Shown here: positions 26,614 through 34,806 of the stretch, one piece after another
Numbering within the stretch: the first letter of the stretch is position 1
How the letters are laid out: every line of letters begins with the position of its first letter
Origin: an uncultured Porphyromonadaceae bacterium
GTDB taxonomy: Bacteria > Bacteroidota > Bacteroidia > Bacteroidales > Muribaculaceae
Direction of reading: 5' to 3'
Assembly (NCBI GenBank): GCA_947177185.1
Contig: CAMWTJ010000014.1
Span: 1 to 38,647 of the forward strand
Length of the DNA: 38,647 nt
Notes under the pieces: model-generated
What the model was told of the DNA's origin: nothing
What the model saw: only the letters and a program-made list of their open reading frames with translations
Databases searched by the model: none
Made by a program: the position numbers and the translations under genes

Positions 26614-27212
26614 GGCATAGGCTTGCCGCACCGGCGTATGCAGAGCGCTGCTTCCGGTCCGAGGTTGAAGATGAGGTCGAGCACGCTCAGGCCGCCCAGG
26701 AATCCGAGCGAGTCGGCGCGCACCTGCCAGTACGGGCCCGCGACGGGCTCTGAGGGCATTTGCACGACGTCTGACGCGTCGTAGTCGACGGGAGTATCAA
26801 TGAGCAGTATTTTGCACACGGCGTCGTTCACGGCCTTTATTTGCTCCGTGAGGGGTGTTCCTTCCGGGGCGAACAGTGCCGGGGCGAGTCTGTCGATGTA
26901 GAATTCGTAGTAGGGGGTGCGTCCGTAGGCCGAGGCGAGGGTGGTGGCGTGCACGTCCTGCCAGCGTCCGTGGCCGCTCACGCTCACGTCGCTCCAGCGT
27001 GCGTGCGGTATGCCGTGCGGCGGCTGCACCGGCACTGTGAGGCGCAGGCGTCCGCGCGTGTCGGCTATCTCGTAGCGGTGTGTTTCCTTGCGCCGCTTGT
27101 CGTAGGGCGATGCGAGGGCAATGGCCACGCGGCCTGCGGCCGCCATGGCCGCGTAGTATGCGGCAGGCGGAGCGAGAGCAGGCGGCAGCAGCACTGTTCC
27201 TTCCGGCATCAT
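26610..27212 (-). CDS. WbqC-like family protein
   Basis: A 200-aa protein resembling the WbqC family (PF08889), which in some bacteria is encoded with glycan biosynthesis genes but whose reaction is unsettled. The pattern starts with VLLPPALAPPAAYYAAMAAAG and includes the RYEIADTRGRLRLTVPVQ, WQDVHATTLASAYGRTPYYEFY and SVLDLIFNLG segments I associate with the family. The start (two adjacent ATGs at 27212 and 27209) overlaps the lepB stop, and the stop overlaps the acyltransferase start. A WbqC-like gene next to lepB is common in Bacteroidales. Confidence 0.8.
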   Translation of the reverse strand: MMPEGTVLLPPALAPPAAYYAAMAAAGRVAIALASPYDKRRKETHRYEIADTRGRLRLTVPVQPPHGIPHARWSDVSVSGHGRWQDVHATTLASAYGRTPYYEFYIDRLAPALFAPEGTPLTEQIKAVNDAVCKILLIDTPVDYDASDVVQMPSEPVAGPYWQVRADSLGFLGGLSVLDLIFNLGPEAALCIRRCGKPMP

Positions 27213-28672
27213 TTGTCGGGGTTGGCGTCTTTGAGTATGCGGTTCCAGCGTATGCCGCCGTTGAGTATGCTGCGGTCTTTGTCGAAGCTGATAAGCACGC
27301 GCATCGGGGTGCCTACCACGTGGTCTTCGGGCACGAATCCCCAGAAGCGCGAGTCCTGCGAGTTGTCGCGGTTGTCGCCCATCATGAAGTAGTAGTCCAT
27401 GCCGAAGGTGTAGGTATCGGCCGGCTTGCCGTCAATGTACACCTTGCCGTCGTCGGCGAGATAGGCGTCGGTGTGTCCCTCGTAGTTGCGTATGGCGCGG
27501 TGGTATATCTTCCAGGCTTCGGGTGTGAGCTTCACGCAGAGTCCTTTTGCGGGAATGAGCAGTCCGTCGGCGCCGCCGTAGTCCGAGAGCGTCCAGTTGT
27601 CGGCCAGTCCTTCGGGGAAGAGTCCCATGGCCGCGCCGTCGGTGGCGAACACCTGTCCGAATTTGGCGGCATCGGCCAGTGTGCCGTCGGCTTTGAGTTC
27701 GGATATCATCTGCTGCGTCATGGGCATCACGTAGAAGAAGCACTGTTCCGACGCGCCCGGCAGAATGGACAGCAGGCGCAGGCGGTCGGCTCCTTCGGCG
27801 CGTATGCTCTGCACGTCGCCTTCGGCCGCGCCGAGGCTGTGCAGGCGGTCGGCGTCGAGGGGTCGTGTGGTGGCCAGTATGTAGTTGAACTGCACGTTTT
27901 CAGGCATAGGCTGCGCGTGGCCGTCGATGTAGATGGTGTCGGAGGCTATGCGTATGCGCTGTCCGGGCAGTCCCACGGCGCGTTTCACGAAATTCTGACG
28001 TCTGTCCACGGGCCGGTATATCACTTCGCCGAACTGTTCGGGATGCTGCTTTATGTATTCGCGTCCGTAGTGGCGCACGAGCATGTCGTAGTATTCGGCC
28101 GACTCCTCGTAGCGCGCGCACACGGTGTCGCCGGCGGGGAAATTGAACACCACGATGTCGCCGCTTTCCACGTCGCGCAGTCCTTTGAGCCGGTGGTATG
28201 AGTTGGCCGGCGAGTCGAGGTAGCTTTTGCAGCCGAGTATGGGCAGCTTGTTGTGCACGAGCGGGAAATGCACCGGCGTCATGGGCACGCGCGGTCCGTA
28301 GGTGAGTTTGTTGACCCACAGATAGTCGCCCGTGAGCAGTGTTTTTTCAAGTGAGGACGAGGGTATCTGGTAGTTCTGTCCGACGAAGGCGAACACGAAA
28401 TACACCAGCACCAGTGCGTAGACTATGGCGTCGACCCATCCCATCACGCCCAGCAGGGCTTTGTTTTTGCTTTTCTTCCACCAGGTGAGGGGTATGTAGC
28501 CTGTGATGTAGATGTCGAACAGCAGCACCAGTGCGAGCGCCCACCAGGGGTTGCCGAGCCATGCCACCCATGCCAGAAACAGGGCTGCCACCAGCCCGAA
28601 GCGCACCCAGCGCGTGGGCTTTACCGCGGCTATGCGGCGCCGCAGGTCGGTCTTGAAATCAGCCGCGCTCAT
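27209..28672 (-). CDS. lepB: Signal peptidase I
   Basis: Inner-membrane serine protease that removes signal peptides during Sec export. At 487 aa it is longer than the E. coli enzyme, as is usual in Bacteroidales. Three N-terminal membrane segments lie at about 24-40, 43-60 and 80-97, followed by the catalytic serine in QIPSSSLEKTL (Ser107, with the usual Met replaced by Leu), the catalytic lysine in NFVKRAVGLPG (Lys230) and the conserved box E MMGDNRDNSQDSRFWG. A large insertion (about 255-400) lies between boxes D and E. It begins 6 bp after the Lrp gene and overlaps the WbqC start. Confidence 0.95.
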   Translation of the reverse strand: MSAADFKTDLRRRIAAVKPTRWVRFGLVAALFLAWVAWLGNPWWALALVLLFDIYITGYIPLTWWKKSKNKALLGVMGWVDAIVYALVLVYFVFAFVGQNYQIPSSSLEKTLLTGDYLWVNKLTYGPRVPMTPVHFPLVHNKLPILGCKSYLDSPANSYHRLKGLRDVESGDIVVFNFPAGDTVCARYEESAEYYDMLVRHYGREYIKQHPEQFGEVIYRPVDRRQNFVKRAVGLPGQRIRIASDTIYIDGHAQPMPENVQFNYILATTRPLDADRLHSLGAAEGDVQSIRAEGADRLRLLSILPGASEQCFFYVMPMTQQMISELKADGTLADAAKFGQVFATDGAAMGLFPEGLADNWTLSDYGGADGLLIPAKGLCVKLTPEAWKIYHRAIRNYEGHTDAYLADDGKVYIDGKPADTYTFGMDYYFMMGDNRDNSQDSRFWGFVPEDHVVGTPMRVLISFDKDRSILNGGIRWNRILKDANPDK

Positions 28673-28678
28673 CTGCCG

Positions 28679-29143
28679 TTACTCTTTGTAGCTTACGGGT
28701 ATCTCGCGCGAGATGCTGTTGTCGAGCGAGATAAGGGTTTCGGTGCCCACCACTCCGGGTATCATCTGTATCTTGTTGTTGAGCAGGTCCATCAGGTGCT
28801 CGTTATTGCGTGCATAGAGCTTGAGCAGCAGGGTGTAGGGGCCGGTGGTGAAGTGGCACTCCACCACTTCGGGTATTTTTTCGAATTCGGGCACGGCGTT
28901 GCGGTACATGGCGCCGCGTTCGAGCGTCACGCCTATGTAGGTGCAGGTGTTGAAGCCGAGCACACGCGGGTCCACGGAATATCCCGAGCCGGTGATCACA
29001 TTGAGTTCGATCATGCGCTGTATGCGCTGGTGTATGGCCGCGCGGCTGACGCCACATTCCACTGCTACGTCTTTCGAGGGTATGCGGGCGTTGTGCATGA
29101 CTATTTTCAGTATGTGTCGGTCGAGATTGTCTATTTTTTCCAT
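28679..29143 (-). CDS. Lrp/AsnC-family transcriptional regulator
   Basis: A 154-aa DNA-binding protein. The N-terminal winged helix (NLDRHILKIVMHNARIPSKD, then GVSRAAIHQRIQRM) and the C-terminal RAM ligand domain (GFNTCTYIGVTLE, GPYTLLLKLYA, IPGVVGTETLI) are clear. ATG 29143 gives the family-typical MEKIDNLDRHIL start and sits about 27 nt after the predicted transcript start; an in-frame ATG at 29185 would lie upstream of the -7 box. It heads the operon with lepB, which suggests cotranscription, not necessarily regulation of lepB. The ligand is unknown. Confidence 0.93.
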   Translation of the reverse strand: MEKIDNLDRHILKIVMHNARIPSKDVAVECGVSRAAIHQRIQRMIELNVITGSGYSVDPRVLGFNTCTYIGVTLERGAMYRNAVPEFEKIPEVVECHFTTGPYTLLLKLYARNNEHLMDLLNNKIQMIPGVVGTETLISLDNSISREIPVSYKE

Positions 29144-29173
29144 TGTTGTGATATTGTCTTCTAAAATTTGTTG

Positions 29174-29181
29174 CAAAATTA
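29174..29181 (-). promoter_or_regulatory. -7 box of the lrp-lepB operon
   Basis: Read on the minus strand, TAATTTTG matches TAnnTTTG within an AT-rich intergenic stretch. The transcript would start near 29170. The -33 position has only an imperfect TTTAG. Confidence 0.6.
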
Positions 29182-29300
29182 ACAAATTTCCATCAAATAA
29201 CTAAATTAATAAACATAAAAAAAGCAAACTTGCGTCGAAAAACAAGATAACGCCCGTCGTGTCCTATACAAATGAGCTATCCGTCATGCGTGCGCGGGCA

Positions 29301-29337
29301 CACAGAAAGCGGCGCATCCGATGCGCCGCTTTCTGTG
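29301..29337. terminator. Long perfect inverted repeat, probable terminator of the endonuclease gene
   Basis: CACAGAAAGCGGCGCATC and GATGCGCCGCTTTCTGTG are perfect complements separated by one base, giving about a 15-bp stem with a 7-nt loop. It lies 28 bp downstream of the endonuclease stop on the minus strand. A classical U-tract is missing, though the descending arm contains TTTCT. Confidence 0.65.
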
Positions 29338-29364
29338 GATATGCCGTAAGGCTGCGGGGGGTGA

Positions 29365-31038
29365 TTACCGCACTGTCACTTTCACGGGCGAGGTGCCGCT
29401 TCCGGCCGTCACCACATAGACGCCTGCGGGGAGCGCTATCTCTGTGGCGCCCGAGGCTGTGGCCAGGAAGGCCACGAGGCGTCCGGCCACGTCGTACACG
29501 GCCACGTCGGTGAGGTCGGTGGCGGCGCGCACCAGCAGGAAGCCTTCGTCGCCGTACACGGTGAAGGGCACTTCGGCGTTGGCGTCGGTGATGCCGCTGT
29601 GGCTCACGAACACGATGTTGCTCTCGGGGCTTTCATAGCCGAGGCGCACCGAGCGCACCGAGTAGCTCTCGCTGTCGCTGAGGTTGAATTCCTCTATGAG
29701 CTCGCCGCTGCCTTCGCTGATGATTTCTTCCACGGTGGGCACGCCGTTGTTGTAGCGCGTGCGGGTGATTATGAAGTAGTCGGCTGTTTCGGATTCGGGT
29801 ATGGTCCAGTTGGCCACGTAGCTGTCGGAGGTGATGTCGGTGGCTGCGAGGGCTGTGGGAGCCGAGAGTGTGGGCACGTCGAGGCACTCGCCGCGCAGCT
29901 CTACGCCGCGTGAGCCGGCGCCGTCGGTGCCGGTGCCGCTGATGAGCAGTCGGGCTGTGTGCATGCCGGTTTCGGTGGGTGCGTATGTGAGTGTGAGCCA
30001 TGTGCCTTCGGGGCTGTTGACCTGTGTGGCGCTAATGCTGCTGACGGGTGTGGAGAACATGTCGGTGTCGCCGCGGTATATTTTCAGCTGCAGGGCCTGG
30101 CGTATGTTGGAGCCTTTGAAGAGCAGTTTGGCTGTGGTCTTGCTGCCTTTTGCCACCTGTCCGAATTCGAGCACGGCGCCGTTGACGGGTGTTTCAAGCT
30201 CGGCGTCGCCCACGGGGTCGGGCGTGTCGTTGAGGTGGAATACCTCGCCCACGCGGTTGCCCCAGATGTATTCCACGAGCTCGGGCATGTCGATGAAGGG
30301 GTTGCGGTTGTCCTGGAAGCTGTACACCTTGTCGTTGCGCATTTGTTCCTTCTCGCTTACCTGGTCCTCGCGGTGCCATTTGAGCAGCAGGCGCACGCTC
30401 CAGGCGTTGAGGGTGGGGTACACGTTCTGGTTCACCATATACATGTAGCTTTGGTTCCAGGTGAGGTTCTGGTAGCATGTGACCATGTAGAAATATGCGC
30501 GTGCGAAGTCGCCCTTGTACTCGTCGGCGGGCTCGAACACGCGCGATGCGCCTCCGCCCTGTCCCTGCACGGGATATCCTACCTTGCACACGCCGTTGTC
30601 AAAGGTGGGGGTGTAGCTCATGTCCACCTCGCCGAGCGGATAGTTGCTTTTGGCGGTGTTGGCCTTCATTTCCGAGGGGTAGAGGTGGTTGAGGTCGACG
30701 TAGGCCGACGTGTACTCCACGCTGCCGTTTTGCTTCCACCACGATTTCGGAAACGAGTGCTCGCGGTTGAGCCCCTGGAAGCTGGGCGCATACAGGGGTA
30801 TGTCGGAGTACATGTCCCACCAGCGGTTGCTCTCGGGATACACGTCCGTCACGCGGAAATACTGCGGAAGATTGGAGTAGCTCGAAACGAGTCGGAAATT
30901 GTGTATGCGGTTGAAGATGGCTGTTTTGAGTTCGCCTTCTTTTTTGCCGTCGAGCGACGAGTAATAGCCTGCCGGAGCTTCGGCTTGCGCGCCGAGTGTT
31001 CCTAATGCTATGGCTAAGATCAGGTGACTAAGTTTCAT
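29365..31038 (-). CDS. Secreted endonuclease I with T9SS C-terminal sorting domain
   Basis: Predicted extracellular DNase/RNase of the endonuclease I family, 557 aa. MKLSHLILAIALGTLGAQAE is the signal peptide. The nuclease domain (about 23-260) carries NREHSFPKSWW (91-101) and DLNHLYPSEM (115-124), followed by AKSNYPLGEV, the beta-beta-alpha metal motif of EndA-like enzymes. Two beta-sandwich regions follow, including a fibronectin III-like domain (about 385-470). The last about 75 residues (VYGDEGFLLVRAATDLTDVA, then VYDVAGRLVAFLA, LPAGVYVVTAG) are a type A T9SS tail. It should therefore be exported by Sec, then T9SS, to digest extracellular nucleic acid. Its leader is unusual (see 31053-31265). 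Confidence 0.92.
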   Translation of the reverse strand: MKLSHLILAIALGTLGAQAEAPAGYYSSLDGKKEGELKTAIFNRIHNFRLVSSYSNLPQYFRVTDVYPESNRWWDMYSDIPLYAPSFQGLNREHSFPKSWWKQNGSVEYTSAYVDLNHLYPSEMKANTAKSNYPLGEVDMSYTPTFDNGVCKVGYPVQGQGGGASRVFEPADEYKGDFARAYFYMVTCYQNLTWNQSYMYMVNQNVYPTLNAWSVRLLLKWHREDQVSEKEQMRNDKVYSFQDNRNPFIDMPELVEYIWGNRVGEVFHLNDTPDPVGDAELETPVNGAVLEFGQVAKGSKTTAKLLFKGSNIRQALQLKIYRGDTDMFSTPVSSISATQVNSPEGTWLTLTYAPTETGMHTARLLISGTGTDGAGSRGVELRGECLDVPTLSAPTALAATDITSDSYVANWTIPESETADYFIITRTRYNNGVPTVEEIISEGSGELIEEFNLSDSESYSVRSVRLGYESPESNIVFVSHSGITDANAEVPFTVYGDEGFLLVRAATDLTDVAVYDVAGRLVAFLATASGATEIALPAGVYVVTAGSGTSPVKVTVR

Positions 31039-31052
31039 GGATGAATTTTGTA

Positions 31053-31084
31053 GCCCGTTCCCCTGTTTTTGTTGAATCCGGGGC
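31053..31084 (-). repeat. Diverged relative of the dispersed repeat unit
   Basis: On the plus strand it reads GCCCGTTCCCC, a TG-rich middle with TTTGTT, then CCGGGGC. It shares the CCCGTTCCCC block, TTTGTT and CCGGGG ends with the unit at 8322-8356. The GGAG-hairpin portion is absent. It lies 15 nt upstream of the endonuclease start codon, inside its leader. Confidence 0.5.
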
Positions 31085-31096
31085 AGAGGGCTTTGT

Positions 31097-31225
31097 TTAG
31101 TTTATAGATTTGTAAATAGTTGAAGCGATTGTATTATCAAGTTTCCCTGGTGTCGTGTCTTCAAGCGTCTTAATTCTTTTGACCCGGTAGTCCGGGTTTG
31201 CCAAAAAAATGGAGAGCGTGCTCAT
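31097..31225 (-). CDS. Possible leaderless 42-aa ORF in the endonuclease leader
   Basis: ATG 31225 lies about 4 nt after the predicted transcript start of a good minus-strand promoter. It opens a 42-codon frame beginning MSTLSIFLANPDYRVKRI and ending STIYKSIN. There is no resemblance to a family I know. It could be a leader peptide for the endonuclease, or a chance frame in a structured leader that also contains the hairpin ACCCGG-ACTA-CCGGGT (31197-31182). Confidence 0.3.
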   Translation of the reverse strand: MSTLSIFLANPDYRVKRIKTLEDTTPGKLDNTIASTIYKSIN

Positions 31226-31232
31226 AGTGTCG

Positions 31233-31265
31233 CAAAGATAATTATTATTTCTAATAAACACCAAA
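31233..31265 (-). promoter_or_regulatory. Promoter of the endonuclease leader
   Basis: On the minus strand TTTG (31265-31262) is followed after 21 bp by TATCTTTG (31240-31233), matching -33/-7. Transcription would start near 31229, about 190 nt before the endonuclease ATG at 31038. Confidence 0.75.
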
Positions 31266-31328
31266 TACAAAAGTTTTGTTTTATTATACTTTTTTCCTTT
31301 GCGTTCACTCGAACCGGCTCTTATTTTG

Positions 31329-31336
31329 TATTTTTG
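31329..31336 (+). promoter_or_regulatory. -7 box of the helicase-nuclease gene
   Basis: TATTTTTG matches TAnnTTTG. The transcript would start near 31340, about 14 nt before ATG 31354. A TTTG exists at 31298-31301, but the 27-bp spacing is too long, so the -33 element is uncertain. Confidence 0.6.
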
Positions 31337-31353
31337 CATAATAATCAAGTATC

Positions 31354-34300
31354 ATGCTCACTATCTACAAGGCTTCGGCCGGGTCGGGCAAGACCTACAC
31401 TCTTGCTTTTGAATACATAAAAGTGCTGCTGGGAGTGAAGCAGGAGGGCGGCGACGACGCTGCCTACCGCCTCAACGCGCCGCGCTACAGCGGGCTGCCG
31501 CGGCGCGTGCGCAACCGCCACCGCGCCATCCTGGCCATCACCTTCACCAACAAGGCCACCGACGAGATGAAGGCGCGCATAGTGCGTGAGCTCGACTCGC
31601 TGTCGCGCCTCGGCGCCGGGGCGCCGTATGCGGAGGCTCTGTGCGCGCTCTACGGCTGCACGCCGGCCGAACTGTCGGCAGAGGCCACGGCCGCGCTGCG
31701 CGATATACTCAACGACTACCGCCATTTCAATGTCAGCACCATCGACAGTTTCTTCCAGATGGTGCTGCGCACGTTTGCCAGGGAGGTGGACCATCAGGGC
31801 GACTATCAGGTGGAGCTCAACGACTCGTCGGCCGTGGCCGCGGGTGTGGGCATGCTGTTCGACGACCTCAATTTCGGCGTGGCGCCGAAGGAAAAGCAGA
31901 TAAAGCACTGGATAGCCGACTATATGCGCGCGCGCATAGCCGCAGGCAGCAGTTTCAATATTTTCGACCGCTCGAGCCGTCTGGCGGCCGAGGTGGTGGG
32001 CTATGTGCACAAAATGTGCAGCGAGGAGTTCAAGCTCAAGGCCGCCGACACGATGGACTATCTTGAAGACACGTCGCGCCTGCGGCGCTACCGCGACGCC
32101 GCCCGCAAGGCCGTGGCGGAGGCGCGCGCCGAAGCCGCCGCGGCAGCGGCCGCGGCGCTCGAGGCCATAGACACGCTCCCGCAGGGACGCGCGGCCATCA
32201 ACAGTACTTTTCTGACCATGCTGGCCACGGCGGCTTCAGGCAGGATGCCGGAGGCAGCGGCCTTCGGCGTGGGCTATCCGGCCAAAGCCAAGACTTTCAA
32301 GGCCATACTGGCCGGCGACGGCAAGAAGCCGTATCTGGCCAAGAATCTGCCCAAGGAGAAGGGGCGCACGCTGTATCCCGACGCAGCCTTTACGGAGCGC
32401 CTGACCGAAGCGGCGCGCGCGCTGCAGAGCGCCCACGTGCGCGCGGCGATAGCGCAGATGATAGCCGAGGCGGCTCCGTCGCTGGAGTTTCTCGGTCTGG
32501 CGTGGCAGTATGTGGCCGACTATCGCCGCGACAATAATCTTGTGCTCATGAGCGACACCAACGACCTGCTGCGCCGCATCATAAACGGCGCGGAGGTGCC
32601 GTTCATATACGAGCGCATAGGCATGGAACTGCGCCATTTCCTTATCGACGAGTTTCAGGACACGAGTGTGATGCAGTGGGAAAACCTGCGGCCGCTCGTG
32701 GCCAACTCGCTGTACGACAACGCCGACAGTCTTATAATCGGCGACGAGAAGCAGGCCATATACCGCTTCCGCAACTCCGACAGCAGCCTGCTGCACCACC
32801 GCGTGGCCACGGACGATTTCCCGCGCCACCACACGCTGCGCGGCAGCGCTCCGGCCGACAATACCAACCACCGCAGCGCCCACGGCGTGGTGCGCTTCAA
32901 CAACGCGCTTTTCTCGCGCCTGGCCGAGGCCTATGCCATCGACGGCTACGAAAACGTGCGTCAGAGCCTGTTCGGACGCTTCGAGGGCATGCCGGCCCAT
33001 GTGCGCCTCACGCCCTGGACGGCGCTGCAGGCTGCCGGCGACGGCGACGGCGCCGCAGGGCGTCCCGCGGCGGCTCAGATGCGCGAGGCCGCGCTCGACG
33101 CCATGGCGCGCGAGATTATAGCCGCACACGCCCGCGGCTATGCCTGGAATCGCCTGGCCGTGCTGGTGCGCAGGCGTGCGGAGGCGCAGGATGTGGTGGC
33201 ACACCTGATGCGCCATTATCCCGAAATACCGCTGCTCAGCAACGAGGGGCTGCGCCTCGACAGCAGCGCGGCCGTAAGGCTGATAGTGAGTATGCTGAAG
33301 TTTGTGGACCGCTCGTACTCCTCGCTCGAGTCCGACGCGCAGCCGGGTGGATATGCCTCGTACGGCGACATCATGCTCATGCTCTCGCGCTTCGAATACG
33401 AGATGGGCCGCGGCGGCGTGGACCCCGAGGAGGCCCTGCACAGGGCCGTGGGAGGCGCCGGCACCGAGGCGCTCGACGCCGAGGCCGGAGGGGTGCGCGA
33501 GGCGCGCGCCGCGAGTCTGCCGGCGCTGGTGGAGGTGATCATAAGCCGCAATGTGCCCGAGGAGCAGCGCCGGCGCGAATTCGCCTACATAGCCGCCTTC
33601 CAGGATGTGGTGCTCGAGTACTGCTCGCTCTACAACCCTTCGGTGCACGCCTTCCTCGAGTGGTGGGCGCGCAATTCGGCGCGGCTGACGGTGGGCGCCG
33701 CGGCCACGCTCGACGCCGTGGCCGTGATGACCGTGCACAAGGCCAAGGGACTGGAGTGGGACTGCGTGTACATCCCGTTTGCCAACTGGCAGATAGAGCC
33801 GCGCGGCGAGGATGTGTGGCTGCCCGTGGCCGACATACCCATAGGCGACGCCGCCGACCGCCCGTCGGTGCTGGCGCTGCCCATGACGGCTTTCTGGCGC
33901 GAGGCCGGCGAGCCGTTCGAGAGCGCGTGGCGCGAGAGTGCGCGCCTGCAGATAGCCGACAATATGAACATGACCTACGTGGCCTTCACGCGCCCAGTGC
34001 GCGAGCTGCACGTGTGGTTCGACCCCGCGCGGGGCGTGGGGGCGCTGCTGCCGGGAGCGCTCGCGCAGGCACATGCGTCGGACACCAAGCCCGAGGGCAT
34101 GGCGCTGGCCGCGGGGCTCGACAGCAGCGGTGTGTTTGCTTTCGGAGAGCCCACATGTCCCGAGGCGCCGAAAGCCGGCGCGGAAGGCGCCGAAACGGTG
34201 GCGCCGCCGCCCTACAGGGTGATTTTCCGCGACGACACGCGCGAGCTGACCACCGTCGACGATATCACCAACTCCCTGGAGCGCGACCTCGATATAGGCA

Positions 34301-34806
34301 ATGAGGAGCTGAAGACCGAACCCGTGGACCCGGCGCCGTCGACTCCCGACGAGCGGGCACGCGCGCGCGCGGCAGAGCGCGGCAACGACCTGCACGCCGT
34401 CCTGGCCATGATGCGTCACCGCGCCGACATGGACATGGCCATAGCCGCCGTGGCCACTCGCTCGCGGCTCGACGCCGACGAGCGTGCAGCCTACAGGCAG
34501 CTGCTCGACGAGGCTTTCGACCACGCCGGCAGCCTGGCCGGGCAGTGGTTTGCCGACGATGTGCGCGTGCTGGCCGAGCGCACCATCTACGTGGGAGCGC
34601 GCGGCGAGTCGTTCCGCCCCGACAGGCTGGTGTTCTATCCCGACGGCAGTGTCGATGTGGTGGACTATAAATTCACGGCCGAGCCCTGCGACAGCCATCG
34701 CAGCCAGGTGCGCGCCTACAGGGCCATGCTGGCCGAGATGGGCTACCGCGACACGCGCGGCTATCTGTGGTATCCGGCTCTGAAGCGCATCATCTCCGTC
34801 GGCTGA
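31354..34806 (+). CDS. addA: AddA/RecB-type UvrD helicase with C-terminal PD-(D/E)xK nuclease
   Basis: ATP-dependent helicase-nuclease for double-strand break resection, 1150 aa. Helicase motifs in order: Walker A KASAGSGKTYTL (6-17), ILAITFTNKATDEMKARI, motif II DEFQDTS (432-438), GDEKQAIYRFRNSD, motif V VAVMTVHKAKGLEWDCVYIP and motif VI MTYVAFTRPVRELHVWF. The C-terminal nuclease keeps its active site: RPDRLVFYP (Asp1090), VVDYKF (Asp1104, Lys1106) and the following Q-x-x-A-Y helix (SQVRAYRAML). The AddB-like partner usually adjacent in Bacteroidetes is not found here. The 3' end overlaps the convergent flippase gene by 17 bp. AddA is the best name, but RecB-like naming is also used. Confidence 0.9.
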   Translation: MLTIYKASAGSGKTYTLAFEYIKVLLGVKQEGGDDAAYRLNAPRYSGLPRRVRNRHRAILAITFTNKATDEMKARIVRELDSLSRLGAGAPYAEALCALYGCTPAELSAEATAALRDILNDYRHFNVSTIDSFFQMVLRTFAREVDHQGDYQVELNDSSAVAAGVGMLFDDLNFGVAPKEKQIKHWIADYMRARIAAGSSFNIFDRSSRLAAEVVGYVHKMCSEEFKLKAADTMDYLEDTSRLRRYRDAARKAVAEARAEAAAAAAAALEAIDTLPQGRAAINSTFLTMLATAASGRMPEAAAFGVGYPAKAKTFKAILAGDGKKPYLAKNLPKEKGRTLYPDAAFTERLTEAARALQSAHVRAAIAQMIAEAAPSLEFLGLAWQYVADYRRDNNLVLMSDTNDLLRRIINGAEVPFIYERIGMELRHFLIDEFQDTSVMQWENLRPLVANSLYDNADSLIIGDEKQAIYRFRNSDSSLLHHRVATDDFPRHHTLRGSAPADNTNHRSAHGVVRFNNALFSRLAEAYAIDGYENVRQSLFGRFEGMPAHVRLTPWTALQAAGDGDGAAGRPAAAQMREAALDAMAREIIAAHARGYAWNRLAVLVRRRAEAQDVVAHLMRHYPEIPLLSNEGLRLDSSAAVRLIVSMLKFVDRSYSSLESDAQPGGYASYGDIMLMLSRFEYEMGRGGVDPEEALHRAVGGAGTEALDAEAGGVREARAASLPALVEVIISRNVPEEQRRREFAYIAAFQDVVLEYCSLYNPSVHAFLEWWARNSARLTVGAAATLDAVAVMTVHKAKGLEWDCVYIPFANWQIEPRGEDVWLPVADIPIGDAADRPSVLALPMTAFWREAGEPFESAWRESARLQIADNMNMTYVAFTRPVRELHVWFDPARGVGALLPGALAQAHASDTKPEGMALAAGLDSSGVFAFGEPTCPEAPKAGAEGAETVAPPPYRVIFRDDTRELTTVDDITNSLERDLDIGNEELKTEPVDPAPSTPDERARARAAERGNDLHAVLAMMRHRADMDMAIAAVATRSRLDADERAAYRQLLDEAFDHAGSLAGQWFADDVRVLAERTIYVGARGESFRPDRLVFYPDGSVDVVDYKFTAEPCDSHRSQVRAYRAMLAEMGYRDTRGYLWYPALKRIISVG

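Noticed and set aside
29301-29337. Long palindrome considered as a CRISPR repeat or attachment site
   Set aside because: There is a single copy with no spacers or repeats nearby; its place just after the endonuclease stop fits a terminator.
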